Shown: in pieces, positions 1 through 8,641 of the stretch
Position numbering within the stretch: the stretch's first letter is position 1
Layout of the letters: each line of letters opens with the position of its first letter
From: JBMOGA01 sp049318625
GTDB lineage: Bacteria; Pseudomonadota; Alphaproteobacteria; Rhizobiales; Hyphomicrobiaceae
DNA: 64,000 nt
Direction: 5' to 3'
Assembly: GCA_049318625.1 (NCBI GenBank)
Contig: JBMOGA010000001.1
Coordinates: 164,632 to 228,631 of the forward strand
The notes under the pieces: model-generated
Database searches by the model: none
The model's input: the letters and a program-made list of their open reading frames with translations, nothing else
What the model was told of the DNA's origin: nothing
Position numbers and translations under genes: made by a program

Positions 1-1501
1 CGAGCCGGTAGTGCGCCCAGCCGAGGCTATCGACGATGTAGCCATCGTCCGGCTTCAGCGACACGGCCTTTTCGATCAGCTGAAGGCCCCGCTTCAGGTT
101 CTTGTTCTGATCGATCCACGAATAGCCGAGGTAGTTCAGGATCAGCGGCTGGTCGGGGTTGAGCTTCATGGCGCGCAACAGATCGGTCTCGGCCTTGGGC
201 CACTGCTTGATGCGCTCGTAGGAGGTGCCGCGCGAGTACCAGTAGGTCCAGTGTTGCTTTTCCGGCTTCTCGATCCGCTCGATGGCTTTCGTGTAGTAGA
301 CGATCGCCTCGTCCCAGCGCTTGCGCGCCCGCAGAATGCCGCCGAGAGCATCGAGCGGCCGAAGGTCCTTCGGTTGCTCCGCGATGACAGCGTCGAGCAG
401 TTTCTTGGCGTCGTCCGGCCGATCGAGCAAGTTGAGGTTGATCGCGCGTCGGATCTGAATGGAAACATCGAGCGGGCTGCCGCGCGGGATGCGGTCATAC
501 GTGTCGATGGCGACCTGATGGCGGCGTGTCGCCTCGTAGACGTTGGCCAGAGCGGCCAACGCGAACGGGAAGTCCGGCTTCAGCTGAAGCGCGAGTTGCA
601 GGTAGATCACGCCGATGGGGCTGCCGCCCTCGGCACTCAGGGCCTCGCCCAGATTGTAGAGAACCTCGGCCATGCCATCGTTGGCGTTGGTGATGAGCAG
701 CCCGACATTCGACTTTTCGGGCTTTTCCAATCGGTCGCGCAGCGCCCGCACCATCGCGTGACCTTCGCCGCCGCTGCGCTCGATGTTCTCCTTGAGGATC
801 TGACGGGCGAGTTTTATGTCGCCGCCCGCGGCTGCATGACTGGCATAGGCCAGGGCAATGCGCACGGTGCGCGGATCGGAGCGGAATAGGACCTCGTAGG
901 CGGCCTGGGCTTCGCTGCGCCGGCCCGCCGCGTCGGCGATGAGCGCGCGATGGAACCTGCTGTAATGCTGAATGAAATCGGCCTGATTGCCCGGCCGTAC
1001 GAGCGCGATCGCCTCGTCTACGTCACCTTGGGCCAGTCGCAACCAAGCGCGCGTCAACATCGTGGTCAATTCGCCGATCGGACCCGACGACAGTCCGCGC
1101 AGATTCTCGTCCGCCTTGGCGTAATTCTTGTCCTTGAAGGCGGTCACCGCCAGGAACAGCCGGGCCAATCGGTTGCCGTCCGGCTTGGCTGCCATCCGCT
1201 CGGCCAACGCTCGGGCCTCGGTCCACTGGGCCTCGGACACCTTCATGAGAAAGGCCTGCTCGGCGAGCAGGTCGTTGGACGGGTCCAGTGTCAGGGCCTG
1301 GTGAAAGAAGTTGGCCGCGGATGCCGTATCGCTGGAGGCGCGAGCGACCCGGCCAGCCAGGTAATTGCCCAGCGCCGAATGGCTCTCCTCGCCGCCGGAG
1401 ACCGGCGACCTTGCGTGTGCGGGCGATGGGCCCGATACGGCAAGCGCGGCCGACACCAGAAGGCTGGCGAAGGCCGCCGATCTTGAGAAAGTCTGTCGCA
1501 T
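1..1501 (-). CDS. Exported tetratricopeptide-repeat protein, C-terminus outside the window
   Basis: The reverse strand reads open from an ATG at 1501 to the window edge, about 500 codons with no stop, so the gene is cut at its 3' end. The N-terminus is a signal peptide (about residues 1-31, hydrophobic core ASLLVSAALAVSG, cleavage near AHA-RS). The rest is helical repeats with TPR spacing. The clearest are near the window edge, where motifs such as LNYLGYSW and VDSLGWAHYRL match the TPR consensus. It probably acts in the periplasm or at the outer membrane as a protein-interaction scaffold. Family members commonly sit beside ETF-QO and uracil-DNA glycosylase genes in Hyphomicrobiales, as here. 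Its partner is not visible. A GGGGAC stretch just upstream could be the ribosome binding site. Confidence 0.8.
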   Translation of the reverse strand, partial: MRQTFSRSAAFASLLVSAALAVSGPSPAHARSPVSGGEESHSALGNYLAGRVARASSDTASAANFFHQALTLDPSNDLLAEQAFLMKVSEAQWTEARALAERMAAKPDGNRLARLFLAVTAFKDKNYAKADENLRGLSSGPIGELTTMLTRAWLRLAQGDVDEAIALVRPGNQADFIQHYSRFHRALIADAAGRRSEAQAAYEVLFRSDPRTVRIALAYASHAAAGGDIKLARQILKENIERSGGEGHAMVRALRDRLEKPEKSNVGLLITNANDGMAEVLYNLGEALSAEGGSPIGVIYLQLALQLKPDFPFALAALANVYEATRRHQVAIDTYDRIPRGSPLDVSIQIRRAINLNLLDRPDDAKKLLDAVIAEQPKDLRPLDALGGILRARKRWDEAIVYYTKAIERIEKPEKQHWTYWYSRGTSYERIKQWPKAETDLLRAMKLNPDQPLILNYLGYSWIDQNKNLKRGLQLIEKAVSLKPDDGYIVDSLGWAHYRL

Positions 1502-1761
1502 GAGTCCCCGACGGGTGGCCCGCAAATCCAGAGTCGTCGCACATGAGTAGCAAACAAATATCGTTGCTGGCGACTACTACCCGCGACCGACATCAATTTG
1601 TCATTGCGGATCGTGCCGCGGGCGGCGCCCGCGCGGTCTCACCACGCAGTGTTGCACTGTTGGCAGTCGACCCCGGATGGGGAAGCCGTTAAGGCATGCC
1701 TTCTCGTTTCCGCATTGCCGGTGTGAAAAGCCGGGCGTCCCGAGATGTCGTCGTCCGATCC

Positions 1762-2883
1762 ATGCGCACATCCAACGCTGTCGACTTCTGGCGTGGCCTC
1801 GCGCTCATCATGATCTTCATCGATCATGTGCCCGGCAGTGTTTTCGCAGGATTCACGCTTCAGAATGTGGCCATCTGCGATGCGGCGGAACTGTTCGTGT
1901 TCCTCGCCGGCTGCTCGCTGTCCGTCGCGACCGGCGGGCCGCGGCAACCCGACCCGCCGAGCCGGGTGGTGTTCCGGCTGCTCTCGCGTGCGATCGAGCT
2001 CTATCGCGCCCAATTGGTGCTGACGCTGCTGGCTCTTGCGCTGCTGGCGATGGCGGCCCTTCTCTTGTCCAACCCGCTGTATGTCGAGTGGAACAATGCG
2101 GGGTCGATCTTCTACGATCCCATGCGGGGGCTGGTCGGCGTCGTCCTGCTGACCCACCAGTTGCACTTCGTCGACATTCTGCCGCTCTACATCGTGCTGC
2201 TGCTTTTCGCAGTACCCATGTTCCTGCTCGGGCGCCTGCATCTCCCGTCGGCGCTGGTAGTTTCGGGTGGCATTTACCTTTGGGCGATCGTCTGGCGGGC
2301 CAATCTGCCCAGTTGGCCGAACGAGGGCGGTTGGTTCTTCAATCCGCTGTCCTGGCAATTCGTTCTGATGCTCGGCTTCGCCTGCGGCGAACTCAATCAG
2401 GCCGGCGACCGCCTGCAGCGGGCCACGGAGATCTTGGCGCCACCATCGGCGGTTGCGGTCATACTCCTCGCCGCGGTGTCGCTCGCGCGGATGAGCCCCG
2501 ACCCGATCCTCGTGCCGGAGCCGCGCCTGCTGTTCCTGTTCGACAAGACCTACGTCTCACCGGTCCGGATCCTGAACCTATTGGCCCTGGTCCTGGCGTT
2601 CGCCCATGTTCATTCGTGGCTCCTGAAGCCACGTCTGGGACCAGTGGACCGCTGGCTGTGCTCCATGGGGCGCAATTCCCTGGCGGTGTTCGGTATCGGT
2701 TGCTTGCTCAGTCTGTTCGGCCAGTTCGCCCATTTTTTGTCTGACGGTAGCGTCTGGATCGATACGCTGGTATTAGGGTTCGGTCTTCTCGGAATGAACT
2801 TCACGTGTTGGTTCGTGGAATGGCGAGAGCGCTCAGGCACATCACGAGGCTCGTCGCAGCAAGCTGCTGCGTCGCAGCCCTAG
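1762..2883 (+). CDS. OpgC-family polytopic membrane protein (acyltransferase-3 like)
   Basis: About 373 residues with roughly ten hydrophobic segments. The opening (NAVDFWRGLAL, then IDH, then a membrane stretch ending FLAGCSLS) is typical of OpgC-domain proteins, which relate to the acyltransferase-3 fold and succinylate osmoregulated periplasmic glucans. An in-frame ATG lies 22 codons upstream at 1696. The 1762 start is preferred because the family homology begins at once (MRTSNAVDFWRG). The 3' end overlaps the next gene, an SGNH hydrolase, by about 60 bases in another frame, so the two are probably co-translated. A membrane acyl-transfer protein plus an exported esterase suggests decoration or trimming of a periplasmic or surface glycan. 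That role is inference. Confidence 0.75.
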   Translation: MRTSNAVDFWRGLALIMIFIDHVPGSVFAGFTLQNVAICDAAELFVFLAGCSLSVATGGPRQPDPPSRVVFRLLSRAIELYRAQLVLTLLALALLAMAALLLSNPLYVEWNNAGSIFYDPMRGLVGVVLLTHQLHFVDILPLYIVLLLFAVPMFLLGRLHLPSALVVSGGIYLWAIVWRANLPSWPNEGGWFFNPLSWQFVLMLGFACGELNQAGDRLQRATEILAPPSAVAVILLAAVSLARMSPDPILVPEPRLLFLFDKTYVSPVRILNLLALVLAFAHVHSWLLKPRLGPVDRWLCSMGRNSLAVFGIGCLLSLFGQFAHFLSDGSVWIDTLVLGFGLLGMNFTCWFVEWRERSGTSRGSSQQAAASQP

Positions 2884-3665
2884 TTGGTGGAACGGCCCGT
2901 GCACAGGCGGTCGGGCCGGTGTTCGACATGGCCCTGCTGGCGGGTGTGCCTCGCGAGTTGTCCAGCGACTGCCGGACGAAATTGAAGGCCTTCGAAGGCA
3001 AACGACCCTTCAAGGCGTGCCGCAAGGCACTCAGGGATCGTCGCAGCATCAAGGTGCTGGCGGTTGGCTCGTCGTCGACGTCCGGCATCGGAGCGTCATC
3101 GCCGGTCGCCACCTATCCGGTTCGCCTCGAAGCGAACCTCGAATCCTTCCTCAAGGGCATCGACGTCGACGTCATCGCGCGTGGCGTGCCGGGCGAGGTC
3201 GGTGCCGAGGCCGCCGACCGTATCCGGCTCGCGGTCGCTGATCTGAAGCCGGAACTGGTGGTTTGGCAGGTCGGCACCAACGACGCGCTCGCCCGGGTCG
3301 ACGAAGAGCGGTTCGGCCAGACCTTGCGCGCGACCGTGCGCTGGCTGGTGAAGAACAGGATCGACGTGGTCCTGATCGACCCTCAGTACGTCGAGCGTCT
3401 GGCGGCCGACGAGCACTATACGGGCATCGTCCATATGATCGCCGACATCGCGCGCGAAGAGCGGGTGGTCCTTGTGAACCGCTTCAACACGATGGCGGAC
3501 CTCTCCCATGGCCGCTCCAACGGTGAATTCCTGGCGAAGGACGGGTTCCACCTCAATGATCTCGGCTATCGCTGCATGGCCGAGTATGCGGCCCGCGCGA
3601 TCGTGTCCGGCATCCTGGATGCGGATCAGGAAGCCCAGCAGCCGGCCGGCTCTCCGCAGAAGTGA
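2820..3665 (+). CDS. Exported SGNH/GDSL-type hydrolase
   Basis: About 281 residues with a signal peptide (1-30, ending ARAQA). The SGNH blocks are in order. Block I is GSSST at 83-87, where GSS replaces GDS with Ser85 as likely nucleophile. The oxyanion glycine is in GVPG near 122-125. Block III is GTND at 152-155. Block V is DGFH at 241-244, giving the Asp/His pair. The expected activity is an O-acyl esterase on a periplasmic carbohydrate or lipid. It starts inside the end of the OpgC gene, at ATG 2820 or ATG 2805, so translational coupling is likely. The substrate cannot be read from sequence, but the OpgC partner suggests an acylated glycan. Confidence 0.75.
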   Translation: MARALRHITRLVAASCCVAALVGGTARAQAVGPVFDMALLAGVPRELSSDCRTKLKAFEGKRPFKACRKALRDRRSIKVLAVGSSSTSGIGASSPVATYPVRLEANLESFLKGIDVDVIARGVPGEVGAEAADRIRLAVADLKPELVVWQVGTNDALARVDEERFGQTLRATVRWLVKNRIDVVLIDPQYVERLAADEHYTGIVHMIADIAREERVVLVNRFNTMADLSHGRSNGEFLAKDGFHLNDLGYRCMAEYAARAIVSGILDADQEAQQPAGSPQK

Positions 3666-3671
3666 CCCGGC

Positions 3672-3694
3672 GCGCGTGCCGCCGCGGCACGCGC
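3672..3694. terminator. GC-rich hairpin between convergent genes
   Basis: A perfect 10-bp inverted repeat (GCGCGTGCCG / CGGCACGCGC) with a 3-base loop fills most of the gap between the SGNH hydrolase stop and the ETF-QO stop. It has no T-run, so it is either a bidirectional stabilising hairpin or a weak terminator. Confidence 0.5.
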
Positions 3695-3704
3695 CCCAGC
3701 GGCC

Positions 3705-5387
3705 TCACATGCCCGAGTAACTCGGCCCGCCGCCGCCTTCCGGCGTCGTCCAGTCGATGTTCTGGCTGGGATCCTTGATGTCACACGTCTTGCAGTGCAC
3801 GCAGTTCTGCGCGTTGATCTGGAAGCGGGGGCGGCCGTTGTCGTCCCGGACGATCTCATAGACGCCGGCCGGACAGTACCGCTGGGCGGGCTCGGCGTAC
3901 TCGGGCAGATTCACCGCCACCGGCACGTGCGGATCCTTCAAGCGCAAATGAATCGGCTGGTCCTCTTCGTGATTGGTCGCGGAGAAGGACACGCTGGTCA
4001 GCTTGTCGAAGGTGATCACGCCGTCGGGCTTGGGATAGTCGATCGGCTTTGCCCGTCCGGCCTTCTTCATGGTCGCGTGATCGGGCTTGCCGTGGCGCAG
4101 CGTGTAGCCGAGGCCGACGCCCGGTATCAGCGTATTCAACCACATGTCGGCTCCAGCCAATGGAATGCCGAGCATGGTGCCGAGGCGCGACCACAAAGGC
4201 TTGACGTTGCGGGCCCGTTTCAGGTCGGCCGCGATGGGACCGGTTCGGACCGCAGCCTCATAGGTATCCAAGGTGTCGTGCGCCCGGCCTTCGCCGAGGG
4301 CCGCGAATACGGATTCCGCCGCGTGAATACCTGACAGGATCGCGTTGTGGCTGCCCTTGATCCGGGGCACGTTCACCATTCCGGCCGAGCAGCCGAGCAG
4401 GGCGCCGCCGGGAAACGCCAGCTGCGGCATCGACTGCCAGCCGCCTTCCGTCAGCGCCCGGGCGCCGAAGGCAATCCGCTTGCCGCCTTCGAAGGTCGGC
4501 AGAATGGCCGGATGCGTCTTGAAGCGCTGGAACTCGTCGTAGGGCGACAGATAGGGGCTGTCGTAGTTGAGGTGAACAACGAACCCGACGGAAACGAGAT
4601 TCTCGCCATAGTGGTAGAGGAACGATCCGCCCCCGGTCCGATTGTCGAGCGGCCAGCCGAACGAGTGTTGCACGAGACCGCGCCGGTGCTTGGCGGGATC
4701 GATCTGCCAGAGCTCTTTCAGGCCGATACCGTACTTCTGCGGCTCGCGATCCTTCGCCAGATCGAACCGGGCGATGAGCTGTTTGGCCAGTGAACCGCGC
4801 GCGCCTTCCGCGATCAGGGTGTATTTGGCGCGAAGTTCCATGCCACGAGTGAAGCGATCGGTCGGCTCCCCATCGCGGCCGACGCCCATGTCACCGGTGG
4901 CGACCCCGACGACGCGGCCGTCGTCGTCATACAGAACCTCGGCGGCGGCGAAACCCGGATAGACCTCGACGCCGGCCTCGGCTGCCTGCTCGCCGAGCCA
5001 GCGCACGATGTCGCCGAGGCTCGCGATGTAGTTGCCGTGATTGTTCATCATCGGCGGCATCAGCCACGCCGGGAGGTGGATCTCGCCGGCCGGTCCGAGG
5101 AACAGGAACTCGTCGGACACGACCGGGGTGTCGAGCGGCGCCCCTTTTTCGCGCCAGTCGGGAATGAGCCGGTCGAGCCCGACGGGATCGATCACCGCGC
5201 CCGACAGGATGTGGGCGCCGACCTCCGAGCCCTTCTCGACGACGACGACCGAGACTTCCCGCCCTTCAGCTACCGCGAGTTGGCGCAGGCGGATCGCGGC
5301 TGCGAGGCCTGCCGGACCTGCGCCGACCACCACCACGTCGAACTCCATCGCCTCCCGCGGCGGAAGATCTTCACCGTTGCGCGCCAT
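3705..5387 (-). CDS. Electron transfer flavoprotein-ubiquinone oxidoreductase
   Basis: A 560-residue protein, the normal length for ETF-QO. It passes electrons from reduced ETF (acyl-CoA and amino-acid dehydrogenation) to ubiquinone at the inner membrane. The N-terminal dinucleotide fold has GAGPAG at about 21-26. The C-terminal region carries the [4Fe-4S] motif, with a Cys in YCPAGVYE followed by CVHCKTC and the family ending near PSYSGM. Starts at 5387 (MARNGEDLPP) and 5348 (MEFDVVVVG) are both possible. The frame stays open upstream to 6092, but that stretch is antisense to the uracil-DNA glycosylase gene, has no homology, and is not coding. It converges on the SGNH hydrolase gene. Confidence 0.95.
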   Translation of the reverse strand: MARNGEDLPPREAMEFDVVVVGAGPAGLAAAIRLRQLAVAEGREVSVVVVEKGSEVGAHILSGAVIDPVGLDRLIPDWREKGAPLDTPVVSDEFLFLGPAGEIHLPAWLMPPMMNNHGNYIASLGDIVRWLGEQAAEAGVEVYPGFAAAEVLYDDDGRVVGVATGDMGVGRDGEPTDRFTRGMELRAKYTLIAEGARGSLAKQLIARFDLAKDREPQKYGIGLKELWQIDPAKHRRGLVQHSFGWPLDNRTGGGSFLYHYGENLVSVGFVVHLNYDSPYLSPYDEFQRFKTHPAILPTFEGGKRIAFGARALTEGGWQSMPQLAFPGGALLGCSAGMVNVPRIKGSHNAILSGIHAAESVFAALGEGRAHDTLDTYEAAVRTGPIAADLKRARNVKPLWSRLGTMLGIPLAGADMWLNTLIPGVGLGYTLRHGKPDHATMKKAGRAKPIDYPKPDGVITFDKLTSVSFSATNHEEDQPIHLRLKDPHVPVAVNLPEYAEPAQRYCPAGVYEIVRDDNGRPRFQINAQNCVHCKTCDIKDPSQNIDWTTPEGGGGPSYSGM

Positions 5388-5517
5388 CTGACTTCCATTC
5401 GTTGCTCCACCGCCGGCAATACCGCGTGCCGTGTGTCCGCCGTCAAGACCTGGTTGTGGACAGGTGATGTCGACGCGCCGGTTGGGAGAAGACGCGCGCC
5501 GCGCTACCATGGTCGCC

Positions 5518-6414
5518 ATGCAGGAAGATCGAACATCGGCAGAGCTGGTCTCGCTGCTCGCCTGGTATCGGGAGATGGGAGCCGAGACTGCCGTCAGCGA
5601 GGCGGCGTCCGATTGGCTGGCGCGTGGCGATGTCGCACCCGGCCACCAGTTCCGCGTGGCCGCGCAGGCGTTCGAGCCGCCGCCGGCGGTTTCGGAGCCG
5701 ACAACGGTGCGGCCTTCGGCGGCAGCGCCAGCGGCCCGCGCACCGTCTCCTTCGACCGTTGCGCCGACGGCTGCCGCGGCGCCGGCCCGACGTCTTCCGA
5801 CCGAATCGCCGGGCGCCGCCGAAACCGAGGCGCGGCGGCTCGCCCGTTCCGCCGGTTCGCTCGACGCGTTGGAGCAGATCTTGCGCGACTTCGACGGCTG
5901 CGCGCTCAAGGCCACGGCGAAGAGTCTGTGCTTCTGGCGAGGTGCGCCGGCCGCTCGCCTGATGCTGATCGGCGAGGCGCCGGGCCGCGACGAGGATCTG
6001 GAGGGCAAGCCGTTCGTCGGCCGGGCCGGCCAGCTGCTCGACAAGATGCTGGCGGCCGCGGCCATCCCGGAAACCGACGTGCACATCACCAACGTCGTCT
6101 ACTGGCGGCCGCCGGGCAATCGCACGCCGACGCCGCAGGAGACGCAAGTCTGCCGGCCGTTTCTCGAGCGGCAGATGGAGCTTGTGGCGCCCGACATCGT
6201 GGTGCTGCTCGGCGGCGCCGCGGCCAAGCATGTTCTCGACGTCGCCGACGGCATCATGCGGCTGCGCGGCAAGTGGCGCGAGATCGGGGTCGCTGGCCGG
6301 CAGGTCCGGGCGATGGCGACTCTGCACCCGGCTTATCTTCTGCGCACACCGGCGCACAAGCGGCAGGCGTGGCGGGACATGTTGGCGGTGCGAGCCGCAC
6401 TCGACGGGGCCTGA
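5518..6414 (+). CDS. Uracil-DNA glycosylase, family 4/5 type
   Basis: About 298 residues. The first third is Ala/Pro-rich and poorly conserved; the catalytic domain follows. Motif A is GEAPG at 152-156, running into GKPFVGRAGQLLD. The second active-site block is HPAYLLR from His270. The enzyme removes uracil from DNA to start base-excision repair. Of the four cysteines that bind [4Fe-4S] in thermophile family-4 enzymes, only one of the N-terminal CxxC pair is visible (FDGCALK), with another in QVCRPF, so a full cluster is doubtful. Alphaproteobacterial homologs often share this. Starts at 5509 (ATG) and 5518 (ATG) are both possible. It is divergent from ETF-QO. Confidence 0.9.
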   Translation: MQEDRTSAELVSLLAWYREMGAETAVSEAASDWLARGDVAPGHQFRVAAQAFEPPPAVSEPTTVRPSAAAPAARAPSPSTVAPTAAAAPARRLPTESPGAAETEARRLARSAGSLDALEQILRDFDGCALKATAKSLCFWRGAPAARLMLIGEAPGRDEDLEGKPFVGRAGQLLDKMLAAAAIPETDVHITNVVYWRPPGNRTPTPQETQVCRPFLERQMELVAPDIVVLLGGAAAKHVLDVADGIMRLRGKWREIGVAGRQVRAMATLHPAYLLRTPAHKRQAWRDMLAVRAALDGA

Positions 6415-6492
6415 GACCAGCTGTCGCTTGACCGGGCCGGGCGGCATGCCAAGGTTCTAGCGATCGAGAATTCTTGCCGATGGAGCCCGACG

Positions 6493-7038
6493 ATGCCGCG
6501 GATGGACGAGTCCCGACCCTTCATTCCCGTGCGGATCGCCGTATTGACGGTGTCCGACACGCGCACGCCGAAGGACGACAAGTCCGGCGATACGCTGGCG
6601 ACGCTGGTCCGCGACGCAGGGCACGAGGTGGCCGACAAGGCGATCGTGAAGGACGACGTCGCGCAGATCCGTGCGACAGTCGAGCGCTGGATCGCCGATC
6701 CGACCATCGACGTGGTGATCACGACCGGGGGCACCGGTTTCACCGGCCGCGACGTCACGCCGGAAGCACTGCGGCCGCTGTTCGAAAAGGAATTCGACGG
6801 GTTCTCCGTCATCTTCCACATGATCTCGTATCAAAAGATCGAGACGTCGACGATGCAATCGCGGGCGTGCGGGGGCGTCGCGCACGGGACCTACATCTTC
6901 TGCCTGCCGGGCTCGCCCGGCGCCTGCCGTGACGGCTGGAACGAGATCCTCCGTTGGCAGCTCGACAACCGCCACCGGCCCTGCAATCTCGTCGAAATGA
7001 TCCCGCGCCTGGAGGAGCACCGCAGAGCCGCGGGCTGA
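6493..7038 (+). CDS. moaB: Molybdenum cofactor biosynthesis protein MoaB
   Basis: A 181-residue MogA/MoaB-fold protein. It begins with the family sequence IAVLTVSDTR and carries the molybdopterin-binding TTGGTG loop at about 77-82, followed by GRDVTPEAL. The PGSPGA loop near the C-terminus is also conserved. The family adenylates molybdopterin before molybdate insertion; MoaB-type members are often paralogs whose exact step is less certain. It lies 78 bases downstream of the uracil-DNA glycosylase on the same strand and ends 9 bases from a convergent gene. No other molybdenum cofactor gene is in the window. Confidence 0.92.
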   Translation: MPRMDESRPFIPVRIAVLTVSDTRTPKDDKSGDTLATLVRDAGHEVADKAIVKDDVAQIRATVERWIADPTIDVVITTGGTGFTGRDVTPEALRPLFEKEFDGFSVIFHMISYQKIETSTMQSRACGGVAHGTYIFCLPGSPGACRDGWNEILRWQLDNRHRPCNLVEMIPRLEEHRRAAG

Positions 7039-7047
7039 ACCGCGCCT

Positions 7048-7755
7048 TTACCGGCGGTGCGCCAACTCCTCGGCGATGGCGCGCAGCACCGCCGCGGTTT
7101 CGCGCGTGGCATTGGCGGTGGCGAACGTCGCGAGCGTGAACTGGCCGATGAAGGCCAGCACCACACCGAGCGCCGCCAGCGCGCCGCCGAGGGCTGCCGG
7201 AGGCGCCACGGGCGGGATCAGCGGCACCGTGCCGAGGATGGTCCCCATGGCGATGATCGCGATGCCGGCGACGATCAGCAGCACGCCGAGCCCGAGCACC
7301 AGCACGGCGATGCTGCGGCCGAGCAGGTAACCGTTCACGGCCCCTGGAAGTTGCAGCTCGCCGCGTTCGCGCGTGCTCGCAGCATAGCTGGCGCGGGGCT
7401 CATGCGGGCGCGGCGCCTGCGATGGTTGCGGTTGCGGCGGCTGCTGCGGCGTCTGGGACCGCACGGGTCCGACCGGCGGGCGCAACGGATCGCGCATGGC
7501 GCCTTCGGCGGGCTTTGAATCCATCGGGGTTCGCTGCGGTGTCCCGTTGCGCGCGACGGAGGGGGCCACTTCGCCATTGCGCGGCGCCAGCCGCTGCAGC
7601 GCCTCGCGCGCCACGGCGGCTTCGTTGCTCGACGGATAGAACTCCACCAGGTGGCGGAAGAACTGGATCGCGTATTCGCCCTGGCCCTGGGTCTCGGCAC
7701 GCCGCCCAGCCTCGAGGATCTGGTCGGGAGAGAACTGCTGCTTGGACTGAGCCAT
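7048..7755 (-). CDS. Membrane protein with a TPR-like N-terminus, unknown function
   Basis: 235 residues from ATG 7755. Residues 1-55 form a TPR-like helical pair (ILEAGRRAETQGQGEYAIQFF, FYPSSNEAAVAREAL). Residues 60-130 are a low-complexity linker rich in Pro, Gln and Arg. The C-terminal half has two long hydrophobic segments (around IAVLVLGLGVLLIVAGIAIIA and ALGGALAALGVVLAFIGQF) and ends in a short helix. It looks like an inner-membrane protein with a cytoplasmic N-terminal interaction domain. It is not recognised beyond that. It is transcribed with the glycosyltransferase upstream (79-base gap), which hints at an envelope role without proving one. Confidence 0.65.
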   Translation of the reverse strand: MAQSKQQFSPDQILEAGRRAETQGQGEYAIQFFRHLVEFYPSSNEAAVAREALQRLAPRNGEVAPSVARNGTPQRTPMDSKPAEGAMRDPLRPPVGPVRSQTPQQPPQPQPSQAPRPHEPRASYAASTRERGELQLPGAVNGYLLGRSIAVLVLGLGVLLIVAGIAIIAMGTILGTVPLIPPVAPPAALGGALAALGVVLAFIGQFTLATFATANATRETAAVLRAIAEELAHRR

Positions 7756-7834
7756 ATCGAACCGCCTGCCACACCGGTCCTCATGGTAGCCGGTTGCGCG
7801 GAATATCGGAAGACCGAGGAGAGCCGCGGTCCGC

Positions 7835-8524
7835 TCAGGCCTGGTAGATGCGGGCGATGCGGGCAACCGGAATGCCGAGATAGTACATGGCGAGGCACGA
7901 CAGGTTGCGCAGCACCCGGCGCGCGTAGCCGTCGCTCTGATAGCGGGTGGCGCTGGTGACCGCTTCGCAACGCAGGATCGTCAGGCGGCGGCGTCCGATG
8001 CGGCGAACGATGTCGACATCCTCCATCAGCGGCATGGGCGCAAAACCGCCGACGTCGCGATAGAGGGCCTGGGAGATCAGCAAACCCTGGTCGCCATAGG
8101 GCAGTCGCAGCAGCCCGCAGCGCAGGGCCACCGCCATCTCGAGGCAGCGCGGCGCGAGGCCCGAGTCGTCCAGAGCGAAGCGGAACGCCGCCGCGCGGGC
8201 CGGTGCGCCGTTCTCCTGCTTCTCGATGAAGTTCCACACCTCACGCTCCCAGCCCGGCGCCAGCACCGTGTCGGCGTGGAGGAACAGCAGCCAAGGCTGG
8301 CGGGCCGCCGCGGCGCCCGCCCGCAGCTGCTGGCCGCGACCGCGCTCGCCCTGCAGGATCTCGGCCCCGCAGGCGTCGGCGATTTTCAGCGTCCGATCGG
8401 TCGAGCCGCCGTCGACGACGACGACCTCGCGGACGAGCCCCTCGACCGCCGCCGGCACCAGCGCCGACAGCGTCGCACCGAGGACGGCCTCTGCATCGAG
8501 TGTTGGAATGACGACTGTGATCAT
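7835..8524 (-). CDS. Family 2 (GT-A) glycosyltransferase, selenodomain-associated transferase-2 type
   Basis: 229 residues. The GT-A nucleotide-binding start is VVIPTLDAE, and a DGGSTD motif follows near residue 36. LLFLHADT supplies the metal-binding D-x-D/H-x-D region. The late PYGDQGLLI and PLMEDVDIVRRI blocks are typical of the TIGR04283 group. The product should be cytoplasmic, transferring sugar from a nucleotide donor to an unknown acceptor. ATG 8524 is chosen because it follows an AGGCG stretch and begins at the conserved strand; ATG 8566 would add 14 basic residues. It is divergent from the radical SAM gene. Confidence 0.85.
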   Translation of the reverse strand: MITVVIPTLDAEAVLGATLSALVPAAVEGLVREVVVVDGGSTDRTLKIADACGAEILQGERGRGQQLRAGAAAARQPWLLFLHADTVLAPGWEREVWNFIEKQENGAPARAAAFRFALDDSGLAPRCLEMAVALRCGLLRLPYGDQGLLISQALYRDVGGFAPMPLMEDVDIVRRIGRRRLTILRCEAVTSATRYQSDGYARRVLRNLSCLAMYYLGIPVARIARIYQA

Positions 8525-8641
8525 CGATCGCCTGCGTGGGACCCGCTGCTTTATAGCCGCCCGCATCGGGAAACGATAATGGCGCTTGCGTTCTCTTTTG
8601 TTCCTGTTTTAGTCTGTTTCCGAACCGCAAGGAGACTCGTG

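Noticed and set aside
11..1486. Long plus-strand frames over the first 1.5 kb
   Set aside because: They are shadows of the reverse-strand TPR gene, which has a signal peptide and clear TPR motifs but no stop in the window.
1617..1633. 7-bp GC hairpin upstream of the OpgC gene
   Set aside because: Such short GC repeats are frequent in this genome and it lies between divergent genes with no T-run, so no role is claimed.
5388..6092. 235-codon N-terminal extension of the ETF-QO frame
   Set aside because: It is antisense to the uracil-DNA glycosylase gene, has no family similarity, and ETF-QO homologs begin near residue 1 of the 5387 start.
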